This document shows, piece by piece, positions 14,701 to 26,450 of a stretch of 64,000 bases of DNA. Position 1 is the first letter of the stretch; the number at the start of each line of letters is the position of its first letter. This DNA comes from Ramlibacter paludis (GTDB lineage: Bacteria; Pseudomonadota; Gammaproteobacteria; Burkholderiales; Burkholderiaceae_C). The notes under the pieces were generated by a model, which worked only from the letters and a program-made list of their open reading frames with translations, did no database searches and had not been told where the DNA came from. Both the position numbers and the translations under genes were made by a program. Location: contig NZ_JAKLTM010000003.1 in the NCBI RefSeq assembly GCF_022012305.1, positions 639,286 through 703,285 of the forward strand, written 5' to 3'.

Positions 14701-17700
14701 AGGCTGTCGTTCTCGAGGTCGGTGTCGTTGCCCAGCAGCGAGGCCGCGGCGATGGTGAGCGGCGTGTCCTCGACACCCGCCACGGTCTCGCCATTGGCGA
14801 CCGGGGCGTCGTTGACCGGTGCCACGTTGACCGTGACGGAGGCCGAGGCGGTGCCGCCTTGGCCGTCGGACACGGTGTAGCTGAAGCTGCCCGCCCCGTT
14901 GAAATCGGCCGTGGGCGTGAAGACGATGTTGCCGCCGACGAGCGCCACGGTGCCGCCGCTCGCACCGGCGACGGAGACGACGGTCAGCGCGTCGCCTTCG
15001 AGGTCGGTGTCGTTCAGTGCCAGGCCGGCCGCCGCGATCGTGAGCGGCGTATCTTCAGTCGCCGCCACCGTGTCCGCATTCGCGATGGGCGCGTCGTTCA
15101 TGGCCGCCAGGTTCACCGTGACGGTGGCGGTCGCGGTGCCGCCGTTGCCGTCGGCGACCGTATAGGTGAAGCTGCCGGCGCCGTTGAAGTTGGCGGTGGG
15201 CGTGAACACGATCGTGCTGCCGGACAGGCTCACGGTTCCACCGCTGCCGTTGGCGACCGCCACGACGGACAGCGTGTTGCCGTCGATGTCGGCGTCGTTC
15301 GCCAGCAGCGTGGCCGCCGTGATGGCCAGCGGCTGGTCTTCGGTGCCGTTCACCGAATCGGCGGCGGCGACCGGCGCGTCGTTGACCGGCGCCACGGTGA
15401 CCGTCACCAGCGCCGTCGCCGTGCCGCCGTTGCCGTCGGACACGGTGTAGCTGAAGCTGCCGGTGCCGTTGAAGTTGGCGGCGGGCGTGAAGACGATGTC
15501 GGTGCCGGAAAGCGTCACCGTGCCGCCGCCGATGGCGGCCACGCCGGTGATGGTGAGCGTGTTGCCTTCGACGTCGCTGTCGTTGCCCACCAGCGTGGCG
15601 GCCGCGATCGTCAGCGGGGCATCTTCCACCGCGTTCACCGCATCGGCCACCGCCACGGGCGCGTCGTTCACGGCGGCCAGGTTCACCGTGACCGTGCCGG
15701 TCGCGGTGCCACCGTTGCCGTCCGCCAGCGTGTAGGTGAAGCCGGCTGCGCCGTTGAAGTTGGCCGTGGGCGTGAAGACGATGTTGCCGCCGACCAGGTC
15801 TACCGTGCCGCCGGCGCCGGAAGTGACGCCCGTGATCGTCAAGGCGTCACTCTCGGGGTCGGTGTCGTTGCCTGCCAGCGCGCCCGGCATGATGGTCAGC
15901 ACCTGGTCCTCGGTGCCGCCCACCGTGTCGGCCCCGGCGACCGGGGCGTCGTTCACCGCCGCCACGTTGACCGTCACCGTGCCGGTGGAGGTCGCGCCGT
16001 TGCCGTCGTCCACCGTGTAGCTGAAGCGCGCGGGCCCGTTGAAGTTGGCGGTGGGCGTGAAGGTGATCACGCCGCCGGCGAGGCTCACGGTGCCGCCGGT
16101 GACGGCCGTCACGCCGGTCACGGTCAAGGCGTCGCCGTTGCTGTCCGTGTCGTTGGCGGCCAGCAGCGCCGCCGCGAACGAAAGCGGCGTGTCCTCGGTC
16201 GCCGCGACGCTGTCCGCATTGGCGACCGGCGCCGAGTTGCCCAGGATCACCGAGATGTTCACCAGGCCGGTGGCGGTTCCGCCGTTGCCGTCGCTCACGG
16301 TGTAGGTGAAGCTGGCGGGGCCGATGTACAGCAGGTCGGCGACGAAGGTGACCACGCCGCCGACCAGGCTCACGGTGCCGTGCGTCGCGCCGCCGACGCC
16401 GGTGACGGTGAGCGCATCGCCTTCCAGGTCGGTGTCGTTGCCGAGCAGCGATGCGGCCGGGATCAGCAGCGGCACCGCGGGCAAGGCGGTCACGCTGTCG
16501 TCGGCAGCCACCGGCGCGTCGTTGACCGGTGCGACGTTCACGGTCACTGCGCGGGTCGCGCTGCCGCCCTTGCCGTCGGCCACGGTGTAGCTGAAGCTGG
16601 CGGTGCCATTGAAGTTGGCCGCCGGGGTGAAGACGATGTCGGTGCCGGAGAGAACCGCCGTGCCGCCGGTGCCGCTCGTGACGCCGATGACCGCCAGCGG
16701 GTCGCCGTCCACGTCGCTGTCGTTAGCCAGCAAGGCCGCGGCGGGAATCGTCAGCGGGACGTCCTCGGTGCCCGCCGCCGTGTCGGCATTGGCCGCCGGC
16801 GCATCGTTCACCGGTGCGAGGTTGACCGTGACGGTGGCGCTGGCCGTGCCGCCCTTGCCGTCGGACACCTTGTAGCTGAAGGTGGCGGGGCCGTTGAAGT
16901 TGGCAGTCGGCGTGAAGACGACGTTGCCGCCGGAGAGCACCACGGTGCCGCCGCTGCCATTGGTGACCGAGACGATGGACAGCGCGTCGTTGTCGACGTC
17001 GGTGTCGTTGGCCGTGAGCGCCGCCGCCGCGATCGCCAGCGCCTGTTCCTCGGTGCCGGCCAGGCTGTCTGCGGCGGCCACGGGCGCGTCGTTCACCGCA
17101 GCGACGTTGACCGTCACGCTGCCGGTGGCGACGCCGCCCTGCCCGTCCGCCACCGTGTAGCTGAAGCTGGCCGCGCCGTTGAAGTCGGCGCTGGGCGTGA
17201 AAACGATGTTGCCGCCCGAAAGCACCACCGTGCCGCCGCTGCCGCCGGTGACGCCCGTGATCGCCAGCGCATCGTTCTCGGGGTCGGTGTCGTTCGCCAG
17301 CAGCGAGGCAGTCGTGAGGGTGAGCGGGACGTCCTCGGTCGCCGCAACCACGTCCCCATTCGCGACCGGGGCGTCGTTCACCGGGGTGACCGTCAGCAGG
17401 AGGGTCTGCACCAGCGTGTCGTCGCCGCCGCCGTCGTCGCGCACCGAGAAGCCGAAGCTGGCCGTGCCGGAGGCGTTGGCGGCCGTGACGAAGCGCATGC
17501 CGCGCAGGTCGGCCAGGCTGTAGTCGCCCGCGGCCACGTCCGTGCCGTCGGCCAGCGTCACGCGGCCGAAGCTCGCCGGCGGCAGGGCGGTCACGGTGTA
17601 GGTGAGCACCTGGCCGGCTTCGTAGCCGCCGCCGCCGGGGCCATAAGCCACGCCGGCCAGGCCGAGGCTGGTGCTCCCGCTGTCTTCCGCGACCGCCAGG

Positions 17701-20700
17701 TTGGACACCGTACCGCCGACGGGCCGATCGTTGACGGCAGCGACGGTGATCGTCGTGCTGGCGGTGGCCGTGCTGAAGGCCTTGGCCGCACCGGCGACCG
17801 TCGCGTCGGCCACGCCGCCGGCGGCGCCCGCGGTGCCGTCCCAGGCGGCCAGCGTCAGCGTGGCGGTGCCGCTCCAGTCGCTGGCCGGCACGAAGCGCAC
17901 GCGGGTCAGCGTGTCGGCCAGCAGCAGGCGCGCGCTCGTCGCCGTGGCGGCGCCGAAGGCCGTCCACGTCGTACCGCCATCGCGCGTGTACTGCCAGCTG
18001 CCGTGGCTGTCGTCGACCGCGGTCACGGCGATGCCGCGCGTACCGGTCGGGTCGGCTACCTGGCCGGCGATCAGGTCCGAGACCAGCGTGCCGTTGCCGA
18101 CGGTGTCTTCCGCGATCGCCGCCATGGCATTGGCGCCGTTCAGCACCGGTGCCCGGTTGGTGACCGTGAGCGTGAGGGACAGGTTGGAGAGGTCCACACC
18201 GCCGTTGGCGACGCCGCCGTCGTCCTGCACGCTGAACGCCACCACCACCGCGCCCGGCGTGGCGTTGGCGGCCGAGCGGAACAGCATCGCCTGGAACTGC
18301 GCCTGCGTGTAGGCCGTGCCCACGCTCACCGGCGTCACGCCGTCGGCCAGCAGCAACTGCACGTTGCCCGGGATGGAAGTGAAGTGGAAGGTCAGCGCCT
18401 GCGCCGCTTCGTCGCTGGCGGTCGCGGGGCCGGGTGCATAGCTGCCGGAAGCCAGGATGGAGGCCGGCGCCGCGCCCTCTTCCACGGTCCCGCCGGTGGC
18501 ACCCACCGCGACCGGTGCGTCGTTGCGGGGGGTGACGGTGAAGACCGAGGTGGCGGTCGCCGCGCTGAAGGCGAAGGCGCCGCCGTTGTAGGAAGCGTCG
18601 GCCAGGGTGCCGTTGCTGCCCGTGGTCTGGTCCCAGGCGCGGAAGGTGAGCCCCGCGGTGCCCATGCTGCTGTTCCAGTCGGTGCCGGGCAGGAAGCGCA
18701 GCTTGGTCACGCCGTCGGCCGCCAGCTGCAGCGCACCGGTGTTGCTCACGCCGGTGATGCTGATCCAGCTGTTGCCGTCCACCGTGTACTGCCAGGTGCC
18801 GTTGCCGCTGGTGCCGACGATGGCGATGCCGCGGTCGCTGATGACGGCGTCGGTGACCTGCCCGGTGATGAGGGCGTCCACCAGCGTGCCGGCACGCTGC
18901 CCGGCGGACGACCATGGCGGCGGATTGCCGCCCGGGATGTTGCCGCTCCAGTCGAAGTCCTCGTAGACGACGACCGGCGAATTGGCGCCGTTCAGCACCG
19001 GCGCGCGGTTGACGATCACCTTGACGGTGAACGTGCCGGTGTCCACGCCGGTGTTCGCCGTGCCGCCGCTGTCCCGGGCGGCGAAGGAGAAGCTGCCGGT
19101 CCCGAGCTGGCCGATGCCGGACGACAGGAACTGCATGCCCTGGACCTGCGCCAGCGTGTACTGCGTGTTGAGCGTGACCTGGGTCGTGCCGTTGGCCAGC
19201 CAGACCGTGCCCAGCGCCGACGGCAAGGCGGTGACGGTGTAGCTCTGGAGGGTCTGCGCGGCTTCGTCCGGGCCGCCACCGGGGCCGACGGTGAAGCCGG
19301 CGAGGCCCAGCGACGTGAGCGGCGAGCCATCGAGCAGGATCAGCGGGGCGGGCGCCACGCCGGCAACGTCGGTGCGCGCCGGTGCGTCGTTGACGGCGGT
19401 GACGATGACGGTCGCGGTGGCCGTCGTCGAACTGAAGGCCGTCGCGCCGCCGTTGACCGTCGTGTTGGCGGTGCCGCCACCGGTGCCCGCGCTGCGGTCC
19501 CAGGCACGGAAGGTGAAGCCCGGCGCCGTACCGTTCCAGTTGGCCGTGGGCACGAAGCGCACGCGCCACTGGCCGCCGGTTTCCAGCAGGATGGAGTTGG
19601 TCGCGCTCGCCGCGGCGAGCGAATTCCAGTTGCTGCCGCCGTCACTGTTGTACTGCCAGGTGCCGGCCGCGCCGCCGGCGGCCGCAGTGACGGCGATGCC
19701 GGTGGTATTGCTCAGGTCGGTGATCTTGCCGGCCACCAGGTCCGCGACCCGCATGCCGTTGCCCGGCACGTCTTCCAGGATCGAGGGCATGGTGTTGGCG
19801 CCGCTCAGCGTCGGGGCCTGGTTGAAGACCGAGATGGTCATCGAATCCAGCAGCGTGTCGACGCCCCCGTTGGCGGTGCCGGCGTTGTCCTTCACCATCC
19901 AGCTGAAGGTGCCGCTTGCGCTCTGCACGCCGTTCCCGGGCTTGAACTTCATGCCCTGGATCTGGCCGATCGTGTAAGTGGTGCCTGCGCTCACCACGGT
20001 GGTGCCGTCGGCGAGATAGATCGTGCCGACCGCGGACGGCACCGCCGTGACCGTGTAGCTCACGCTCTGGTCGTTGTACTCGTCGAGCGCGTAGCCGGGG
20101 ATGTAGTCGAGGCTGCCCAGGCCCAGCGAGGTGAAGGTGACCGTGGCTTCGCGCACCGACACGGCCGCCGGGGGCGGCAGCAGCGTGCCGAGGGCAACGC
20201 TGTAGCGCACCGGGATGTCGTTCACCGGCGTCAGCGTCAGCGCCGCCGTCGCCGTCGTGGCGCTGAAGGCGGAGACGCCGCCGGGAGCACTGGTGCTCGC
20301 GAGGCCGCCTGCCACGCCGGACGTGCCGTCCCACGCACGGAAGGTGAAGCCGGGGATGGCGCCGTTCACGTTGGTGCCGGCGTCACCGACGAAGCGCACC
20401 CGCGCGTCGGGGCCTAGCAGGCGCGCGTTGTTGGTGGTGCCGCTCAACGCCAGCCAGGTGCCGCCGCCGTCGACGCTGTATTCCCAGGTGCCGCCGATGT
20501 TGCCGTTCGGCATGCCGACCACCGCCATGCCGTAGGGGCCGCTGCCGTCGGTCACCGCGCCGGCCAGGATGGCAGACACCAGCGTGCCGTTGCCCGGCAC
20601 GTCTTCGAGCTGGGTGAAGGGATTGGGCGGCGCCGAAAGCACGGGCGCCGCGTTGGTGACGGTCACGGCCAGCGACTGCGCCAGGCTGTCCGCGCCGCCA

Positions 20701-23618
20701 TTGGCGGTGCCGCCGCTGTCGTTCACGCGGAAGCTGAAGCTGCCGGTTCCGATGGCGCCGGCGCGCAAGCGCATGCCTTGCAGCTGCGCCAGCGTGTAGC
20801 CGGTGCCGGAAGTCACGGCGGTCCCGTCGGACAGCTCGATGGTGCCGGCGGCGCCCGGCAGTCCGGTGACGGTATAGGTGAAGGTCTGCGCGGCTTCGTC
20901 CGTGCCGCCGCCCGGCCCGTAGTTCAGGCCGGCGAGGCCCAGGGACACGATGGAACCTTCGGTGGTGCCCAGGTTGGCCACGGTGCCGGCGCTGCGCACC
21001 GGCGCATCGTTCACGCCGGTGACCGTGACCGTGGACGCCGCCGTCGCCGTGCTGAAGGCGCTGTTGCCGCCCGGGCTGGGCACGGCGACGACGGCGCCCG
21101 CGGCGCCGGTCGTGCGGTCCCAGGCGTGGAAAGTGATGCCCGCGCTGCCGGCGTAATTGGCGTTCGGCACGAAGCGCACGCGGGTGGTCGTGTCGGCGGC
21201 GAGCAGCAATGCATTGCCGCTCGCGGGGCTCGCCAGCGCCGCCCAGGTGCTGCCGTCCAGCGCGTACTGCCAGCTGCCGTTGGCCGTATCCACCGCCGTC
21301 ACGGCGATGCCCTTGAGCGCGCCGGCGTCGAGGTCGGTGATGGCACCGGCCACCAGGTCGGCCACCAGCGTGCCGCCACCTGCGGCGGCATCTTCCAGCT
21401 GCGCCGGCAGGTTGGCCACGGCGCCGAGGACCGGGGCGCGGTTGAAGCCGCCGAACTGCGCCACCACGCCGTCGCCCCCGCTGCCGATCGTGGTCTTGTA
21501 GCCGTCGGTGGTCGCGAGGCCGCCGGTGCTGGTCGAGCCGACGAGGTACAGCCGGTTGCCGGCGCCCCAGGCGACGCCGCCGCTGTCCAGCCCCGTGCCG
21601 TAATAGCTGCCGTACACCATGTCGCTGCTGCCGCCGCCCACCGGGTTCAGCACGAGGACGAAGCCGGTCTTGCCGGCGGTGTTGGTGCGCTGGACCGCGT
21701 CGGCGGTGGTGGGGAAGTCGGACGTGTCGGTGCTGCCGACGATCGCCACGTAGCCCCCATTGACCGCGATGCCGGTCGGTGTGTCGGTCAAGCCGCCGGA
21801 AAGCGAACCGCTGGCGTTGCGCGAGCCGCCGATGAAGCTGGAATACACCATCGAGGCGCTGCCGGCCAGCGTGGTGTCGTAGATGCGCAGGAAGCCGGTC
21901 TGCAGCGTGTAAGGCGTGGTGGCAAAGGCGCCCGTCGTGGTGGGAAAGCCGTTGCTGGGATCCTTGGTCTGGCCGATCACGTAGGCCTTGCCGGCGTTGT
22001 CGGCGGCCAGGCCGGTGACGTTGTCGAACTTGGTCCAGCCGACGTAGCTCGAATAGAGCACCGTTCCCGCGGCCCCGTACTTCACCAGGAAGCCGTCGCC
22101 CGCGCCGCCCGCGCTGGACTGCGCGCCGCCGACGATCGTGTTGTCGGTGGAGAGCGTGTTGCCGGCGAGGTAGACGTTGCCGGCGCCGTCCACCGCCATG
22201 CCCATGCCCGCCTCGTCGCCGCTGCCGCCCCAGGTCCACTTGGCAAGCGACGTGCCGCCGGCGCTGTACTTGTTGACGAAGGCGTTGTCCGAGGTCCCGG
22301 TCACCGTGCCGGCGAGGTAGATGGTGCCGCTGCCGTCCACGGCGACCGCGGTGGCGGTGTCGTTGCCGCCGGCGCCGCCGAAGTAGGTGCTGAACACCAG
22401 CGCGTTGCCCGCCGCGTTCAGCTTGAACAGGAAGGCATCCTGGTTGCCGCTCCTGGCCGCCTGGTCGCCCGCGGCCGCGCCGACGAAGTCGGCCGACTTG
22501 GTCCAGCCGCCCACCACCACCTGGCCGCTCGCGTCGACGGCGATCGCGTTGCCGGCTTCGTTGTTGCTGCCGCCCACGCGCGTCGCGTAGACCAGCGTCG
22601 TGAGGTCGGCGTTGAACTTGGCGACGTAGGCTTCGTTGCCGTCCGGGCCGGCGTCCAGCCGCGTGCCGAAGCTGCCGCTGTTGGAGGTCGTCTGGCCGGT
22701 GACGTAGACCGCGCCATCGCTGCCGACCGCGACGCCCAGCGCCGTCTCTGCGCCGGCTTCGCCGAAATAGGTGGCGTGCGACAGCACCGGGTCGACCACC
22801 AGCGCGCGGCGGGTGTCGTAGGCGCCGACGACGATGCGCACCGTGCCGTCGGCCTGCAGGGTGTAGTGGCTCTCCACGCTCTCGCGGCCGGCTGCGCCCT
22901 GCTGGTAGCTCACGGGCGCCTGGAAGCGCAGCTCGCGCCCGGTGCCCGCCACCTGCAGCAGCAGGTCGCCGTTTTCGGCGATGGTGGCGCCGTCCGTGCC
23001 GTGGAAGCGCAGCTGCAGCTGCGCAGCGTCGGCGCCCGGCGCCAGCAGGAAGTCGTATTCGAGCTGGCTCTGGTTGCCGTAGTAACGGATGTCGATGCCG
23101 TCCCAGACGCCCTGGTAGCGCACGCTGCCGTAGTTGGCGATGTCGGTCACCCACTTCGACGCGTCGGCGCCCACCAGGGAGTTGCTGCGCGTGGCCAGCA
23201 GGTCTTCGCCGACCGGCGTTCCCGCGTTCGCGCCGACCAGTTCCAGCCGCACCGGGTCCTGCGCGCCATCGAGCAGCAGTTCGGCCTGGCCGCCACCCCC
23301 CAGGCGCAGCGAATAGCCGAGGCCCGATGCGGCGAAGTCGACGCCCTCGCCCAGCTGGCCCGCATCGGCCTCGAACTGCAGCGGCGTCAGTGCATAGGCG
23401 GCGCGAACCTCCGCGCTCGCGGGCGCGGCGGCGGTGTCGGCGCTGTATTCGAAATCGGTGCCGAGCTGCCGGGTCTGCTGCAGCGCGCCGTCGTCCACCG
23501 CCAGCAGCAGGCTGGCCGCGTCGGCGGAATACAGCAGCCGCGGCTCCAGCCACTCTGCCTGCGGCGCGACCCGCGCCTTGCGGGCGGGCCGGGAGCGTCG
23601 CAGCAGGGCGCCGAGCAT
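5736..23618 (-). CDS. Giant LEPR-XLL-type repetitive surface protein (5,960 aa)
   Basis: An uninterrupted 17.9-kb gene. Its basic N-terminus is not a classical signal peptide and leads into [10 protein letters not shown] (residues 24-33), which matches the LEPR-XLL leader motif of very large bacterial proteins. A DUF7948-like sandwich follows (about 85-270), then SBBP-type beta-propeller repeats (about 275-725). Next come alternating Ig/cadherin-like A and B modules (five of each), 16 cadherin-like repeats of about 95 residues (NDAP...TED...NDTD), 17 repeats of about 101 residues ([11 protein letters not shown]) and a final B-A-B set. The end has a Pro-Ala linker, a short coiled coil, one membrane helix (about 5,880-5,905) and an acidic tail. 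There are no RTX nonapeptides and no LPXTG. ATG 23618 lies 7 bp after the adaptor gene. Likely an adhesin or surface fibre tethered at its C-terminus. Confidence 0.9.
6313..6444 (-). repeat. Alanine-proline low-complexity linker in the giant gene
   Basis: On the minus strand this stretch encodes a run of Ala-Pro pairs of about 45 residues. It separates the last Ig-like module from the C-terminal coiled coil, membrane helix and acidic tail. Such extended linkers commonly cross peptidoglycan, so it may mark where the protein passes through the cell wall. Confidence 0.8.
7604..12815 (-). repeat. Array of 17 tandem units of about 303 bp (VCBS/cadherin-like)
   Basis: Seventeen consecutive in-frame units of about 101 codons, each with an acidic lead (AVDD or similar), an ED pair, then [11 protein letters not shown] and a WNG...YTTNTGA tail. 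Two units carry about two extra residues, so spacing is not fully constant. Neighbouring units share long near-identical DNA runs, indicating recent duplication or gene conversion. This makes the block prone to unit-number change and to assembly collapse. Confidence 0.9.
12816..17381 (-). repeat. Array of 16 tandem 285-bp units (cadherin-like, tandem-95 type)
   Basis: Sixteen in-frame units of about 95 codons (VNDAPVA..D...TED.PL..., NDTD.., [18 protein letters not shown]). They correspond to the calcium-binding cadherin-like repeats of bacterial adhesins. The conserved DxND-type acidic positions fit interdomain calcium, which would stiffen the fibre. Unit 4 has ALPAVP in place of the usual TED.PL, so its metal site may be altered. 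Confidence 0.9.
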
Positions 23619-23625
23619 GCGGGAT

Positions 23626-24531
23626 TCAGATCCGCGGCTTGACGCGCAGGTCGGGCGACAGCTGCAGCTGCAGCTCGCTGCCGCGGCTGGTGCGCGACAC
23701 CGGATTGGCGGCCGCGGGCGCCTCGGCGCCGGACAGGTCCGCCTTGCAGCGCAGTCCGGCCGGCAGCGTGTTGCCAGGGTTCGGCAGCGACAACCTGGCG
23801 CGGAAGGTGTTGCTCGCGCCCTCGATCACGCGGTCGACCAGGGCCACGGTCGCAAAGCGCGGCTGCGCGCCGGGAAACTCCGGCGTGATGCGCATCGCCA
23901 CGCCCTTGCGCACCACCGGGTACAGGCTGGCCGGCAGCACCACCTCGACCCGCAGCGGGTCGACCACGGCGACGCGGAACATCGGCTTGTCCTCGACCCG
24001 CTCGCCTACGGAGAGGTAGCGGTCGGCGATCACGCCGTTGGCCGGGCTGCGGATGGTGCGCAGGCCCAGTTGCGCGCGCGCCAGTTCGTGTTCGCGGCCG
24101 TAGATGTCGCGCTGCTCGCGCGCCTGCATCAGCCGGTTCTCGGCCACCATCGCTTCGGCGCGGGCCTGTTCCAGCGCCTGCGCGCTGATGAAGTCCTGGC
24201 GCGCCAGGTCGACCGCGCGCGTGAGCTTCTGGCGCGCGAGTTCCGCGTTGGCTTCGGCGGCCTTGAGTTCGCCCAGGCCCTGCGCGCGTCCCTCGGCCAC
24301 GTTGACCGACATGCGCTCGACGTCGGCGCGCAGCGTGGCCAGCGGCTGCCCGGCGCGCACGGTGTCGCCGCGTTCGACGTGCACGGTCTCGATCACGCCC
24401 ACCACCGGGCTGCCGATGTCCGACACGCTGAAAGGCTCGATCAGGCAGCCCAGGGGCTGCGGCGGCGCGGCATGGAGCGCGGGCGCCAGCAGGCAGGCCG
24501 CGGACAGCAGCGTTCTACGGATCCAGTTCAT
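23626..24531 (-). CDS. Short HlyD/RND-type periplasmic adaptor, locus 1
   Basis: A 301-residue protein with an N-terminal signal peptide (RRTLLSAACLLAPALHAA) and the two lipoyl half-motifs of membrane-fusion proteins: VVGVIETVHVERGDTVRAGQ near residue 45 and LRTIRSPANGVIADR near 145. A coiled-coil hairpin of about 80 residues separates them, followed by a beta-barrel domain. It lacks the long C-terminal part of type I secretion HlyD proteins and has no membrane anchor beyond the signal peptide. ATG 24531 overlaps the stop of the SecA-like gene as ATGA, and the giant gene begins 7 bp downstream. A paralogue sits in the same position in locus 2. Probably the periplasmic bridge of the proposed exporter. 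No outer-membrane channel is encoded nearby. Confidence 0.85.
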   Translation of the reverse strand: MNWIRRTLLSAACLLAPALHAAPPQPLGCLIEPFSVSDIGSPVVGVIETVHVERGDTVRAGQPLATLRADVERMSVNVAEGRAQGLGELKAAEANAELARQKLTRAVDLARQDFISAQALEQARAEAMVAENRLMQAREQRDIYGREHELARAQLGLRTIRSPANGVIADRYLSVGERVEDKPMFRVAVVDPLRVEVVLPASLYPVVRKGVAMRITPEFPGAQPRFATVALVDRVIEGASNTFRARLSLPNPGNTLPAGLRCKADLSGAEAPAAANPVSRTSRGSELQLQLSPDLRVKPRI

Positions 24532-26450
24532 CCCAACCCCCAGCGACTGAAATTCAGGTCGCGTTCTTCGTTGTCCGCCAGGCGCGACAAGGCGACGCGC
24601 TGCCTGGAACGGGTATTGGCCTCGCACCACTGCGCCGCCCGCAGGCTGGCCCAGGACAGGAAGCGCGGAAACTGCAGGCGCTGCAAGGCCGCGCGCCAGG
24701 GCGCGGGCAGCCAGCGCTGCGGCAAGGCGAAGTCCAGCGCCACCATCACCTCGCAGCTGCCCGGCTGGCCCTGGCGGCCGGCGCGGCCCAGGAACTGCCG
24801 GTCGATGCGCGGAGAGGCATTCAGCTGGCACAGCACGACGTGCAGGCCGCCCGCCGCCAGCACCCCGGGCGCCAGCGTGATGTGCGAGCCGCGCCCGGCC
24901 ATGCTGGTGGCCACGGTGAGGCGGCCCGGCTGGCCGGCGGCCGCGATGATCTCGCTCTCCTCGCGGTCCTGGCGCGCGTTCAGCACCACCGGCTGCAGGC
25001 CGCGCGCGCGCAGCACGGCGGCCAGCGCCTCCGACTGGCTGACGCTCTCGGTCCCGACCAGCACCGCACGGCCTTCGCCGCACAGGGCCGCGGCGCGCCC
25101 GGCCACCGCATCCCACAAGGCGGCGCTGTGGCCGAACACGCGGGTCGCTTTGTGCCGCACCTGGCGCGGCGTGCGCGGCGGCACCCGCACGGTGCCCAGG
25201 CCATACACGGTGCGCAACTCGGAGCCCGAGCCGCGCAGCGTGCCGCTGATGCCGGCCAGCCGCAGGTAGCGCACGAAGAAGCGCTGGAAGGTGATCTGCG
25301 TGACGGTGGTGTTGCGCTGGGTCGGCGCCACCCCTTCCTTGATCTCCACCAGTTGGTGCAGGCCACGGCTCCAAGCGCGGCCGGGCGAGGTGCGGCCGGT
25401 GTTCTCGTCGACCAGCTGCACCTCGCCGTCGCGCACCACGTAGTCGTGGTCGCGCTGCAGCACGCGGCTGGCCGTCACGGCGAGTTCCAGCGTGGCGGCG
25501 CGATGCTGCGGATGGCCCAGCAGCGGGTGCGGGTCGGCCGGCCAGGCCTGCAGGTGCATGAGGCCGGCTTCCGTGAGGCGCACGGCGCCCGCTTCACGCT
25601 GGTAGTCGCGCCCTTCCTGCAGGCGCAGGGCCAGCATCAGCGCGCGGCGAAAGAAGGCGTTCTCGGCTAGCGCGGGCGCGGCCTGCGACAGCACCAGCGG
25701 CACGCGCGCCTCGTCGATCAGCGTGGTGTCGGCTTCGTCGAGGATGGCCATGCAAAGGCCGCGCAACACCGGTTCCTGGCCGCCCGGCGCCTTGTCAGCG
25801 CGCAGCCGCCGCTCCAGCGGCGACAGGTCGCCGGGCTGCAGCAGGCTGTCGCGCAGGTAGTCGAAGGCCAGTTCCTTGGCGGTGCAGTAGGTGACGTCGC
25901 AGGCGTAGGCCGCACGGCGCTCGGCCATCGGCTGCTCCTGCGCGACGGCGCCGACGGTCAGGCCCAGGCGCGCATAGAACGACCGCAGTTCATCGGCATC
26001 GCGCTGCGCCAGGTAGTCGTTGGCGGTCACGACGTGGACCGGCGTGCCGGCCAGGCCGCCGACGGCGGCGGCCAGCGCGATGGCGACCGTCTTGCCCTCG
26101 CCGGTGTCCATCTCCACCAGGCGCTGGTCCAGCAAGGCGCGCGCGGCCATCAGCTGCTGCCGGTAGGGCCGCACGCCCATCGTCTGCTCCATCGCGGCGG
26201 CGGCGATGCGCAAGGCCTGGCGCAGCCAGGCGTCCTCGCGGTGCGCCTGCGGCACCTGGCGCAGGGCATGCAGCGCCGGCGGCATGGCCAGCGGCACCTG
26301 CAGTTCGTTGTGCAGCTCGCGCGCGGTTTCGTCGAGGCCGCGCGGACGCAGGCGGGCCTTGCGCTGCAATTCCGCGATCGGCAGCCGCATCTGCGGATAC
26401 GGACCCCACACGAGTCCCGGGAACGGCCACGACGCGGCGTGCGCGCTCAT
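24528..26450 (-). CDS. SecA-like ATPase, divergent, locus 1
   Basis: A 640-residue SecA-family motor, against about 900 residues for housekeeping SecA. It has Walker A DTGEGKT (115-121), Walker B DEAD followed by TLIDEAR (238-249), the TYC.AKELAFDYLRD block, VDENTGR, and the F.RYLRLAGISGT entry to the second nucleotide-binding domain. It ends soon after motif VI (GRAGRQGQPG, 555-564), so the helical scaffold/wing and the C-terminal zinc tail are missing. Motif V reads MAGRGSHI (517-524) where SecA has MAGRGTDI, so the conserved Asp is His, and motif VI has Gln for Asp. ATPase activity may be altered. ATG 26450 overlaps the upstream stop as ATGA. It is an accessory SecA, not the cell's general translocase. 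Confidence 0.88.
   Translation of the reverse strand: MSAHAASWPFPGLVWGPYPQMRLPIAELQRKARLRPRGLDETARELHNELQVPLAMPPALHALRQVPQAHREDAWLRQALRIAAAAMEQTMGVRPYRQQLMAARALLDQRLVEMDTGEGKTVAIALAAAVGGLAGTPVHVVTANDYLAQRDADELRSFYARLGLTVGAVAQEQPMAERRAAYACDVTYCTAKELAFDYLRDSLLQPGDLSPLERRLRADKAPGGQEPVLRGLCMAILDEADTTLIDEARVPLVLSQAAPALAENAFFRRALMLALRLQEGRDYQREAGAVRLTEAGLMHLQAWPADPHPLLGHPQHRAATLELAVTASRVLQRDHDYVVRDGEVQLVDENTGRTSPGRAWSRGLHQLVEIKEGVAPTQRNTTVTQITFQRFFVRYLRLAGISGTLRGSGSELRTVYGLGTVRVPPRTPRQVRHKATRVFGHSAALWDAVAGRAAALCGEGRAVLVGTESVSQSEALAAVLRARGLQPVVLNARQDREESEIIAAAGQPGRLTVATSMAGRGSHITLAPGVLAAGGLHVVLCQLNASPRIDRQFLGRAGRQGQPGSCEVMVALDFALPQRWLPAPWRAALQRLQFPRFLSWASLRAAQWCEANTRSRQRVALSRLADNEERDLNFSRWGLG

Noticed and set aside
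7604..17381. Regular 285-bp and 303-bp direct repeats considered as a CRISPR or non-coding satellite array.
   Set aside because: Units are far too long for CRISPR, lack unique spacers and stay in frame as protein domains of one gene.
8115..20417. A 4,100-codon open frame on the plus strand antisense to the giant gene.
   Set aside because: It is a shadow of the GC-rich repeat coding on the other strand: its peptide is an Arg/Gly/His/Val-rich repeat with no domains, no ribosome-binding site and no homologous pattern.
24528..26450. Calling the SecA-like genes the cell's essential secA.
   Set aside because: Both lack the C-terminal wing/zinc region, are about 250 residues short, and sit in accessory operons in two copies.
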